64,000 nt of DNA from Paramecium pentaurelia (lineage: Eukaryota; Ciliophora; Oligohymenophorea; Peniculida; Parameciidae), in assembly GCA_905183005.1 (NCBI GenBank), contig CAJJDO010000104.1:1-64000 (forward strand), in the 5' to 3' direction. The position numbers were made by a program, and so were the translations under genes. Positions 12,264 through 23,500 of the stretch are shown piece by piece (the first letter of the stretch is position 1; each line of letters opens with the position of its first letter). The notes under the pieces were generated by a model. It saw only the letters and a list, made by a program, of their open reading frames with translations. It had not been told where the DNA came from and did not search any database.

Positions 12264-13153
12264 ATGTAAACCATCTAAATCACATTTATCTTATTTATAA
12301 TGATCAGCACTGCAAGATTTGAATATACAGAAACATATAATTAGGCTAAATTGGCAGATAAAATTAATCAAAGGTCTTTAATTTTAATATAATAATAGGT
12401 ATCATCAAACTTAACAATAAAACTGGCAACTCCAATAACAAAATAACACAACATTTGATTTAAATTTGACAAATTAAAAGGAAATTTAGTTCAAACTATG
12501 TTCAGATATAGTAGATCCTGAAGAATGTTCAAAAGTTCATCCGTCTGGTATTGATTGTGAATGGAATAATGGTGCATGTGAATCTAAACATTCTTAAAAT
12601 AAAATTACCTAATTAATGCAAAAAGAAAAATATCTAAAGAAGCTTGAAAAATAAGTATCAAGAGATTAATGTAGAGAAATCTTTGAAAGAACAAATTGTT
12701 TAGTTTCTAAAATATATGGATTACAATGTGTTTGGGTGAATAATTAATGTTTAACAAACTGTAATGCTATATCTTCTCAAGTATTTTACAATTATAAATT
12801 AGGAATAATGCATCAGAAATATTGCTAATACAAATGCCTAAAAATGCTTAATCATTAAAAATCAAAATGACAATAATTCTCGTTTAAATTGTTCATAACT
12901 TCCTTCTGATTGCAAATATGATGATTTGAATCAATATAGTTGTACTTGGTAAAACAATTAGTGTCAAGTTGTTTTGTGTCACTAATTTTATAATGAATAG
13001 CAATGTAATGATTAATCATCTTGTTCTTGGCATGCTTCAATGAATATGTGTTTAACAAATACAGAACTAACATAATATGATAAGCCATGTGATATTTCAA
13101 TGCAATAATCAATTGTAGGTATCTTTGCATTACTTCTTTTTATATATATGTGA
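12264..13153 (+). CDS. Cys-rich secreted surface protein with GPI-like tail
   Basis: A secreted, probably surface-attached protein of about 280 residues. The ATG at 12264 gives a signal peptide (MQTIQITFILFIMISTARF). A downstream ATG at 12300 would remove most of it, so the first is preferred. Two introns are needed, at 12374-12398 (25 nt, GTC...TAG) and 12781-12802 (22 nt, GTA...TAG). With them the frame is continuous and 843 nt long. The mature part carries about 20 cysteines in 'C.W.n..C' spacing, for example DCEWNNGACES, CVWVNNQCLTNC, SCTWQNNQCQ and CSWHASMNMCL. The last 12 residues (VGIFALLLFIYM) are hydrophobic and end at the stop, as in GPI-anchored proteins. The cysteine spacing is like that of ciliate surface antigens, but the length is far below the classic 250-300 kDa i-antigens. 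The ligand or role is unknown. Confidence 0.7.
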
Positions 13154-14130
13154 TTAATTAATTTTTATTTGTATATACTTAAAAATAGTGAAAATAATAT
13201 TATATACCTACTTAGTCAATTGTTAAAATATTAATAGTAAATCATACAATTAATTTAATATTCTAATACCACTATTAGTTTATTAGTTTAGTTAGTATTT
13301 ATGAGGAGAGATTTAAGATAATTTATATAAATCAAAATTCTTTAAATTCATTTATACTAAATCTAAATTGATGATATTATTTTTTCTTATCAAGGAAATG
13401 AAAATCAATCAATTTAATGAAAATATGACAACTTTTAATCATTTAATTTCAAGTAACATCTTATAAAATTCTATGATCTTTATGTACCTTTTTTATAAAA
13501 TTAATTTTAATTGATAATTAATATAACAATTATATGAGATAAGATTATTAGTTATAGCTTTTATGAATCTAAAAGTTAAGAATAAGTTGATTAATTTATT
13601 TATTAGAAGGGATTAATAATTATGAAAAGGTACTAAATAAGAATTCAAGTTAAATAGATTTAGTGCTGATTATAGATCTAAAGAATTCAGTCTTTATTAT
13701 CAAAATCTTGCTTTGTATAATTGTATTAAATCTAGCATAGAAAGAAATTAGTATATTACTTAATGACAAGATGACTAATAGATTAATTTAATCTATTAAA
13801 CAAAATGGGTAATTAATGTATTTAAATTATAGATATATTCTAATAAAAAATAATTTTAAGGTTAATTAACATATCAAATTAATGATTTAATTCAATTTGA
13901 ATAACATTTTAATTTTCTAATTTACATTTTAAGAAAGTTCTAAAATATTGTTTAAATTTACTTAATATCTAATATTATTCATTTAAAAGTTATTAGTAAA
14001 TTCACTTAGATTTAAATATGTATATCAAATGAAAATGGAATTTAACAAATTTTAAATTTTAATATTCGTATAAATTCTGTTTTTGTAAATATTTTATAAT
14101 TTTTTATGATAATTAAGACATTAAATACTT
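13154..14130. other. Intergenic, no gene seen
   Basis: A+T-rich spacer between two plus-strand genes. A weak coding-like patch lies near 13,600-13,800 but is too short and broken to call. Confidence 0.4.
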
Positions 14131-15615
14131 ATGTATTAGATTTCCTCTTTTTGGAATAATTTAAAAAATAAAGTTCAAAATCTAGTTGAAGTTTAAAATA
14201 ATAGTAATAAAGATAAAAGAATAATCTGCATATAAAATTTTCTTTTAAAAGAACTGAATTTAAATCATAAAGGAAAAGATCATTAAATAGAGAAATTAGT
14301 CTTTGTTCGAGATTCTCAACTAAATATAGGATCAATATAATGTTAAGATTGCTTTTAATAATAAGAATAGAGTAAAGACTATTAATACTCTTTAGATTTA
14401 TTAAAGATTTTAGAAGATGTTTACTATTTTATTGATTAAGTTTCTACTTATTTTTAAAATGATTAGTAATTTTAAGAAGAGTAACCTTATCATTAACTTA
14501 AGATATTTAAGGTAATGAAAGAAACATTTGATATTAAATCTATAAATAAAGACATTATTTGGAAGATCAATACTTGTATTCTAGAAATAGAATCTCGGTT
14601 GTATTTCAGCATGGAGAATACTTTAGAATATTTTGGAAAGATTCATTATTAAAATATGAACAGAGTTTAGATGAATAGATTTATTTAGAATATTTAGAAT
14701 TAGCAAAAATAAATTAATACTTACAGATCTTATATTAAATTATTGCCAACAATCATTTCTATAAGAAAATTTCATCCCTAATCTGAATATATTTATTAAT
14801 AAACAGTTTCTTATTAATATCTTGCTATTTTGATTAATTATTAAATTATAATCTATAACATAAAAAGTGAAGTTAAATTCAGTAAAGTTAATGTGGATTA
14901 TGAAAATAACAAAATTATACTTTTTAAATTTACTTAAGATGAAAAATATTTGATTTTTGCATATGAGAAACCAAATCATTTAATAATATATAATATGAAG
15001 GATAAGATAATATTAAATATACAAGATTAATAACCCTGTCTACATATGGCATGCTAAGAATATATTAATTTGAACTACTTGATTCTATATAATCAAAATT
15101 TAACTTTAAAAAAGTGTATTTCCTTAGAATATCAAACTTCTAATAATTTTGAACTAATAAATAAATTTTCTTTCCAAGAAAAATAAATCTAAACATTCAT
15201 TTTTTATGATAATTAGGAAAAAAAATGGAAATCCTTAATAAGAAATGACTATGGAAGTATTGCTACAAAAAAAATTTAAATAACTAAAAAATTCAAACTT
15301 TAATTAGTCTAAACAAATAGAATGAATCGTCTTTATTATACTTTAATTTCCAATTAAAAAAAAAAAATAAGAAAAGTTGCTACTTAAGATTAATATTAAT
15401 TGAATACTTACATTTTATCTAAAGATGAGACCTTTATAATATCTTCTTCATTATCTTTTTATGAAATTTCTACAGGAAAAATTACCTTTTAGATTAGACT
15501 AAACGAAAATGAAGAGCTCTAAGATGTACAATTAGAAGATGATAAAGTAAAGATTTTAACTTGGGATAATCTGTATATTTATGATCAAATTAGTTAAAAA
15601 AAGACAAATAGTTGA
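14131..15615 (+). CDS. Propeller-like protein of unknown function
   Basis: A single exon of 495 codons, open from the ATG at 14131 to the TGA at 15613-15615. The frame upstream is closed by TGA near 14,107, which supports this start. The first 250 residues are hydrophilic with no recognised domain. They include a lone CQDC pair near residue 88. From about residue 255 the sequence shows spaced beta-strand motifs of a degenerate WD40/propeller kind: KFTQDEKYLIFAYEKPNH followed by LIIYNMK, FIFYDNQEKKW, TYILSKDETFIISSSLSFYE and VKILTWDNLYIYD. No signal peptide or membrane segment is seen. Given the WD40 relics around it, it may be a divergent member of a local repeat-protein expansion. That link is inference. 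Codon use is ordinary for the window, and nothing suggests decay. Confidence 0.65.
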
Positions 15616-15884
15616 ATATTTACATTGAAATGATTTTTAATTTTTTACATTTTTAATTTTATTAATTTATTTAGTCTTATTTGTAATTATAGATTATTAA
15701 TATGTTTAAGATTATGTAAATGATCATAATTTTTTATAAATAATTTAAGTTTATTGACTTGTTAAAATAATTCTAAGAATAGAAATTAACTTAAGATTTG
15801 AAATTTATCATAGTTTGAAAAGAAATTATATTTTTATAATAAATTAATAATATTTATATAATTTATTGATATTTATTGATTTAA

Positions 15885-16676
15885 TCAACTTAAAATTAGA
15901 AATGTTAACACTAATGCTGATGAAATTAATTCAAAATTAATTTATTAGCATGCAGTGCACTTTCCATTTATCCATTAATAATATCCATATGATTAGGATA
16001 TACATGTTTCTTAATTTTAATTGGATGTATCAAAATCTTAACAATTTCCATTCTTATCATATTGACATATATAAGCATCAATCTAATTTATATATGGGAA
16101 AGCAAATAGACATAGCTAATCTCCTATTTGTTAACAAGAGGGAGCAGATAAACATTTATTTTATTATGTATTCCAAATACAATGATTATTTCCATATGCA
16201 CAATTTCCATATTCTGCATCTTCACAATTTGTCCAAATTTAACATTTGTTGTCTTTATATATACATTTACCATCTATTCCTTAATAACAATTTGTTTAAT
16301 CCAGTTCTGAGCATGATTTTTTTATTTGTTCTTTGGATTAACAAATTTTTGTTAAATTATTATAAGTGCAATCATGTTTAAGATTAGAGCAATCTTAATT
16401 ATTGGAAACTTTATAATCCTAACAATTTGTAAATGTAGAACATTTCCCATTATTCCAAGCACAATCACTACTTTAACAAGCCTCGAAATTCATCTAATCA
16501 CAAGATTTTTAAGAACAAGCCTAATTAACAAATTAGCATTTGCTAAAATACTAACAGTCAAAAGATGATGTCAATTATTCACAAGTGCATTAATTACCTA
16601 AATAAATTAAGTCTTGAGCTAATGACAAGGTACTTAAACAGAAAATTGTAGAAATTATTTGTGAAAAATTGTTCAT
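15885..16676 (-). CDS. Cys-rich secreted surface protein with GPI-like tail
   Basis: One exon of 264 codons giving 263 residues. The N-terminus MNNFSQIISTIFCLSTLSLA is a signal peptide with a likely cut before QDLIYLG. The body has about 30 cysteines in repeated short modules such as SSDCAWNNGKCSTF, DCTYNNLTKIC, GIDGKCIYKDNKC and NNHCIWNTQQNKCLS. The C-terminus (SSALVLTFLILS) is a short hydrophobic tail ending at the stop, fitting GPI anchoring. It is related in design to the gene at 12264 but not a close copy. The two genes face each other with the 14131 gene between them. Most of this gene except its C-terminal 37 codons occurs again at 17171-17851 because of the assembly duplication. Plus-strand frames over this region (15950-16568) are shadows. 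Confidence 0.75.
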
Positions 16677-17169
16677 AAATTGAAATAAAAATAATATTTA
16701 ATTAAATAGTTAGTATAATCAAATCTAAATTTATTAAAGAAAATAAATTTAAATTTAAAATATGACAGCATTTAGATCAATAGAATTTCTTTAATGAATC
16801 TAATATTCAAATCATTTAGAATTAACATTAAATAAGTTATAATCTTTGAAAATCACTATATATATTTATAAATATATATTTTTAACTTAATATAATATTC
16901 ATTTTGAGAAAAAACTAATCAGAAATCATATATATTAAAAAAAATATTAAAAATCTTATTTATTAATCTTAATAAATATAATGTACAATTCCATAATTCT
17001 ATTTTCGGAGATACTTTAAAGTGTTGAAATAAAAATGATAGATATTGATAATGGATATTTGGAAAAAAGTTTATAATAACCAATATATTTTAAAATATTA
17101 TATTTGTACTTTTATGATTTAAGAATTAACAGAATATGATATATTTCTTAAATTTTATTAATAATAATG
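15996..17169. repeat. Copy A of 1,174-bp duplicated block (contig end)
   Basis: This block appears identical, by eye along its length, to 17171-18344 at a constant offset of 1,175. It ends exactly at the single N at 17170. Exact identity ending at an N is what an unmerged overlap of two contigs looks like. Confidence 0.85.
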
Positions 17170-17170
17170 N
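17170..17170. other. Single-N scaffold junction
   Basis: One undetermined base separates the two copies of the 1,174-bp block. A one-base gap is a placeholder, not a measured distance. Confidence 0.9.
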
Positions 17171-17851
17171 GGATATACATGTTTCTTAATTTTAATTGGA
17201 TGTATCAAAATCTTAACAATTTCCATTCTTATCATATTGACATATATAAGCATCAATCTAATTTATATATGGGAAAGCAAATAGACATAGCTAATCTCCT
17301 ATTTGTTAACAAGAGGGAGCAGATAAACATTTATTTTATTATGTATTCCAAATACAATGATTATTTCCATATGCACAATTTCCATATTCTGCATCTTCAC
17401 AATTTGTCCAAATTTAACATTTGTTGTCTTTATATATACATTTACCATCTATTCCTTAATAACAATTTGTTTAATCCAGTTCTGAGCATGATTTTTTTAT
17501 TTGTTCTTTGGATTAACAAATTTTTGTTAAATTATTATAAGTGCAATCATGTTTAAGATTAGAGCAATCTTAATTATTGGAAACTTTATAATCCTAACAA
17601 TTTGTAAATGTAGAACATTTCCCATTATTCCAAGCACAATCACTACTTTAACAAGCCTCGAAATTCATCTAATCACAAGATTTTTAAGAACAAGCCTAAT
17701 TAACAAATTAGCATTTGCTAAAATACTAACAGTCAAAAGATGATGTCAATTATTCACAAGTGCATTAATTACCTAAATAAATTAAGTCTTGAGCTAATGA
17801 CAAGGTACTTAAACAGAAAATTGTAGAAATTATTTGTGAAAAATTGTTCAT
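17171..17851 (-). pseudogene. Artefactual partial copy of the Cys-rich gene
   Basis: Carries the start codon and 227 codons of the gene at 15885-16676, then stops at the N. The DNA is the same as the complete copy. It should be treated as a duplicate of one locus, not as a second gene or a true pseudogene. Confidence 0.8.
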
Positions 17852-18344
17852 AAATTGAAATAAAAATAATATTTAATTAAATAGTTAGTATAATCAAATC
17901 TAAATTTATTAAAGAAAATAAATTTAAATTTAAAATATGACAGCATTTAGATCAATAGAATTTCTTTAATGAATCTAATATTCAAATCATTTAGAATTAA
18001 CATTAAATAAGTTATAATCTTTGAAAATCACTATATATATTTATAAATATATATTTTTAACTTAATATAATATTCATTTTGAGAAAAAACTAATCAGAAA
18101 TCATATATATTAAAAAAAATATTAAAAATCTTATTTATTAATCTTAATAAATATAATGTACAATTCCATAATTCTATTTTCGGAGATACTTTAAAGTGTT
18201 GAAATAAAAATGATAGATATTGATAATGGATATTTGGAAAAAAGTTTATAATAACCAATATATTTTAAAATATTATATTTGTACTTTTATGATTTAAGAA
18301 TTAACAGAATATGATATATTTCTTAAATTTTATTAATAATAATG
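17171..18344. repeat. Copy B of the 1,174-bp block
   Basis: Repeats 15996-17169. It includes the duplicated 5' part of the Cys-rich gene and its upstream spacer. Its right part (17888 on) is also the left part of the second duplication. Confidence 0.85.
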
Positions 18345-19199
18345 AATAAAAGTGATTATCATTAGATACAATTTTGGTTTATTATTAAATATTGGAGAAA
18401 TTATATATAATTTCAAGGTTAAATAATTTTTTATGATAGGAAAAAAGGGAAAACTGTGTTTATAGATAATGAATAAAAAATACCACTTTATTTGAACAAA
18501 AAGAGAATATAAAAATATAAAGTCTAATTAATTATGTTAATTGATTATTTTTAATATTCAATTCTTTTGAATAGCTCCTTTTTAAATGAACAACTCTTGA
18601 ATAGATTTTTTGGATTTTTGAATTTTGGATTTTTCTGATATAATACACTAATGTGCTTATATCATTGATTATCTTCCAATTGATTTATAACATAAAATCT
18701 GTATTTCTTAATCCTAATTTTATGATTTTCTTATAAAGTATAAATTTAAATGACCATTTTCAAAACCAGCTGCAAAATTAGTACTATCAGGACAAAATTT
18801 AATGACTTACACATCAGAGTCTAAATTTCCACTTTAAGCAATTAGTTTACCTATTTTTACATCCCATAAAGCTATTACATTTTCAGCTGTTTCAAAACAT
18901 CTATTACCAGATACTAAGAAATCTCCTGTTGATAATAAAGATATAGATAAAAAAGAGTAATATTTTTTAACTATTTCAGGTTCTCCATAATAGATGTCAT
19001 TTTCATTCTTTGATCTATCTTCCCAATCTTTTCTAACAAATTATAAAATTTCTCCTTTTTTATAAAATTAATTCTGATCTTTGATTTCCCATATATCAAT
19101 ACTAAATTTTTAACATTATACCATTATTTTCCAATTTTCAGATATTTCGATAAATAAATAATTTTCATAAATTTTTTCTTCATTTATAAGATTCAATGA
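17888..19199. repeat. First copy of 1,312-bp duplicated block
   Basis: Appears identical to 19201-20512 at offset 1,313 and ends at the N at 19200. It spans spacer sequence and the 3' end of the NACHT-WD40 gene. Confidence 0.85.
18558..19199 (-). pseudogene. Artefactual copy of the 3' end of the NACHT-WD40 gene
   Basis: Holds the last 214 codons and the TGA (complement of 18558-18560) of the giant gene, as found intact at 19871-20512. It is cut at the N at 19200. It is the same DNA counted twice. Confidence 0.8.
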
Positions 19200-19200
19200 N
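19200..19200. other. Single-N scaffold junction
   Basis: Second one-base gap, again between two copies of one sequence. Confidence 0.9.
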
Positions 19201-20512
19201 GTATAATCAAATCTAAATTTATTAAAGAAAATAAATTTAAATTTAAAATATGACAGCATTTAGATCAATAGAATTTCTTTAATGAATCTAATATTCAAAT
19301 CATTTAGAATTAACATTAAATAAGTTATAATCTTTGAAAATCACTATATATATTTATAAATATATATTTTTAACTTAATATAATATTCATTTTGAGAAAA
19401 AACTAATCAGAAATCATATATATTAAAAAAAATATTAAAAATCTTATTTATTAATCTTAATAAATATAATGTACAATTCCATAATTCTATTTTCGGAGAT
19501 ACTTTAAAGTGTTGAAATAAAAATGATAGATATTGATAATGGATATTTGGAAAAAAGTTTATAATAACCAATATATTTTAAAATATTATATTTGTACTTT
19601 TATGATTTAAGAATTAACAGAATATGATATATTTCTTAAATTTTATTAATAATAATGAATAAAAGTGATTATCATTAGATACAATTTTGGTTTATTATTA
19701 AATATTGGAGAAATTATATATAATTTCAAGGTTAAATAATTTTTTATGATAGGAAAAAAGGGAAAACTGTGTTTATAGATAATGAATAAAAAATACCACT
19801 TTATTTGAACAAAAAGAGAATATAAAAATATAAAGTCTAATTAATTATGTTAATTGATTATTTTTAATATTCAATTCTTTTGAATAGCTCCTTTTTAAAT
19901 GAACAACTCTTGAATAGATTTTTTGGATTTTTGAATTTTGGATTTTTCTGATATAATACACTAATGTGCTTATATCATTGATTATCTTCCAATTGATTTA
20001 TAACATAAAATCTGTATTTCTTAATCCTAATTTTATGATTTTCTTATAAAGTATAAATTTAAATGACCATTTTCAAAACCAGCTGCAAAATTAGTACTAT
20101 CAGGACAAAATTTAATGACTTACACATCAGAGTCTAAATTTCCACTTTAAGCAATTAGTTTACCTATTTTTACATCCCATAAAGCTATTACATTTTCAGC
20201 TGTTTCAAAACATCTATTACCAGATACTAAGAAATCTCCTGTTGATAATAAAGATATAGATAAAAAAGAGTAATATTTTTTAACTATTTCAGGTTCTCCA
20301 TAATAGATGTCATTTTCATTCTTTGATCTATCTTCCCAATCTTTTCTAACAAATTATAAAATTTCTCCTTTTTTATAAAATTAATTCTGATCTTTGATTT
20401 CCCATATATCAATACTAAATTTTTAACATTATACCATTATTTTCCAATTTTCAGATATTTCGATAAATAAATAATTTTCATAAATTTTTTCTTCATTTAT
20501 AAGATTCAATGA
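19201..20512. repeat. Second copy of the 1,312-bp block
   Basis: Begins immediately after the N and repeats 17888-19199. It then continues without a break into the body of the giant gene, so this is the copy to keep. Confidence 0.85.
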
Positions 20513-23500
20513 ATTTAAGTTTAAAATTTGAACTTAAGCTGACTTTGAGATTATTTCTTAACTATCTGGATATTTTTTTGTCTCATTAATTTAGACTATT
20601 GCAAGATATTGTCCACATGGGGAATGAGAAATCAAATCAATGCTATTTTTATTAAGCTTTGATAGATTTTATACTTCATATATTTTTTTTTTATATGTTT
20701 TTATAATTTTAATTGATTAATCTTCTTTTAAATAAGCTAAGTATTAATCATCTTCTGATAAAATTCCTTCACTGCCAATAAAAATATCTGATTTAATAAC
20801 TTCTCTTAAATTTTAGATATCATGTAAAATAATTTAATTTTCAGGATGATTTGTTAAACAATATTTAGAACTAAATGAAAAAGATAATATAGAATCTTCA
20901 AATTTTATATTTTAAATCTCTTTAATATCATTCAGATTTGAGAAATCTAGAAATATCAAAGACTATTTAGAGGCAATAGCTAAGATTAAACTTGATTTGC
21001 ATTACTAAAATGCTAATAAATCTCCTGTATATTCATAAGATCTTGTTAATTCATATGTTTATGCATTCCATAGACTTAAATTTGGATTTAAAAAAGCAAA
21101 ATATTAGTTATCTTTTGAAAAACCGTATACTTATTTTGAAGCTAAAATGTTTATTTTATTTCCATCCTATTATTCAGGTTTGCTGTAGAATTTTATTGGT
21201 TAACCAACAATTCTATTAGAAATATTTAAAATTTTAATATTGTGTTTATTAAAGATAGTAATCTATTATTTATTTGGATTATATCTGAAACCATTTATTA
21301 TGAATTCATCAGGCATTGAAAAATAATCTATAATTTTCAATTTTTCTTTTATATCAAAGACATAAATTGCATAACGTTATCCAATTATCAATTTAAAATC
21401 TTAGTAAAATTTAATAGAAAAAGTATATCCTTTATAAAAAAAGGGAATTTGATCAATAACTTCTAAATTAGAATTAGAAATATTAGATAGCCACAATTAA
21501 TATTCATCTACATATGCGATCACTTTATCATCTTCTGAAAAACCAATCATTAGAGCATTTAAATTTAACTTGATTTCAGTTTTTTACTTTAAATTAAAAA
21601 GTTAATTTTTTTCTTAATAATAACTTTGTTCTTGTATGATAAATAAATAATTAAATTTATTTGAAAATAATAAATTACATCTTTTCAATTGAAATAAATT
21701 TGTCTAATCATAATTTATTAATAATTGAGAAGTTTTTTTTTGTAAATTCCAAATCAATATATTACCATTTCTGTATGCTGCAAAAATGTTGTAAGAATTT
21801 ATTTTACAAAATTCAAAAGTGATTAAATTAGCATTATTTTCTTCATTTAATTGATATTGCTACTCAGGATGTTGAACTTCCCAATAATATATTATTGAAT
21901 CTTCTTTTTCATATGATGCTGCTAAATACTTTATATCAAATGACAAAGCCAATATTTAAAAATCTTCGTATTATATAATACCCGCAAAATTATTTTTATT
22001 TTGGTTTTCTATATTATTTACATTGTTTAGTTCATATAATTTTATTCCACAATTATTACTTTTTGTGATTACATATGAACTGTCAGAAGAAATATTTTAA
22101 ATTATTAATTATTATGGTGATTGCCTATCAAAATCATTAGCTGATACTTCATATGCTAAAACTTCTTTCTTTATAAGTTTAAAATCCCAAAAGGAAATTA
22201 TTATAGCTGTTTCCAAAACTAAAGTATTTAAATCTGGAGAAAGCATTATTTTTTATACCATTGGTAGATAAGCTTGATCAATATCGATCTAATTTTTAGT
22301 TGACTCTATTCCCTCTATAGCAATTTTTCTTAAATTTTCAGAAAAATTTATTAAAAATATTAATTCTTTAGAACTCTTTGAGTTGATAATTGAAAAAAAT
22401 GATTCATATTTACATTTTCTAAGAAATGTAGATTTTCCATTTATTGTATTTAATACAAATAAACTTTATTAACTTAATTTTTATTCATCACTTGAATAAA
22501 TAAATTCATTATTATTTATAAAAATAAAACAGCATTTTTCTCTAGATCCATTTTTATTTAAAATATAATTTTTTTCCTAAATTACTTCTTTATTAAAAAA
22601 GCATAACTTCCCAATAAAATTAATAGAGAAAAAATTTTGATTTGTTGGTGATAAACAAATTGATTTACAAGAATAATCTAAGCTATCAATAAGAAATATT
22701 ATTTTTGATTAGATAGGATTTAGTACATCCCAAATTCGAATAGTCATATTATCAAATCCTGAATATAAAAGTTTAGAACAATAAGAAAACTCTAAAAAGT
22801 TTATTTTTCCTTTATTATCCTTTAATTGGGTAATAAATTTCTTATCATATAGATCCCATAAAATTATAGTGTTATCAGAACTTCCGGAAGCTACCAATAG
22901 ACCATCTTTCGAAAAAGCAATTGCATTCACTTATTTTTTATGACCTATAGAAGGATCATTTTATTCAAAGAAATCAATATTCCAAAGTCTTATAGTGTTA
23001 TCTTCACTAGCAGTTGCCAAAACAAGTCCATCATAAGAGGAATTTAGACAATTTATCTTTTATCGATGTCCTTGAAAATTAGTAATAATTTTTTTGTTTG
23101 CAATATTCCAAATTTAAATAGTTGATGGGTCTTGAAAGAAAACTACAGCCCATAATTTTTTTTAAGGGAAATAGTGACTTAATAATATATCAAATTTAGA
23201 AATTTCCAATTAAAGAAAAATTCCATTTATTTGACCATTTTGAGATGGAACTAAATTAACTAAATAAATAATCCTATCAATTCCCTTTTTATTAAGTAAG
23301 ATTAATTAGTTTTCATCAATTGCTTATATATATTCTATAGATAAATAACCATCAGATTTAAATGTTATAGGGTTCATATTCAACTTTTAAAAATCAAATG
23401 CATAAAATTATTCACACACTTGAAAATAAAATACTTCTTCTTAGTTCATAGAAAATAGATCGCAATTGATTTTAAATAAAGTATTTTGTTCGAAAATATT

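Noticed and set aside
12300..13153. Start of the Cys-rich gene at the ATG at 12300
   Set aside because: The in-frame ATG at 12264 adds a full signal peptide, which a surface protein needs.
14290..14320. GTTCGA-type sequence suggesting a tRNA T-arm
   Set aside because: It lies inside an open reading frame and no cloverleaf can be built around it. No tRNA was found elsewhere in the window.
15950..17743. Plus-strand frames of 143, 129 and 64 codons, apparently duplicated genes
   Set aside because: They are antisense shadows of the Cys-rich minus-strand gene, which has a signal peptide, regular cysteines and a GPI-like tail. The doubling comes from the contig overlap.
15996..20512. Tandem repeat or recent segmental duplication
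   Set aside because: Copies are exact and each ends at a single N. Unmerged contig overlap is simpler.
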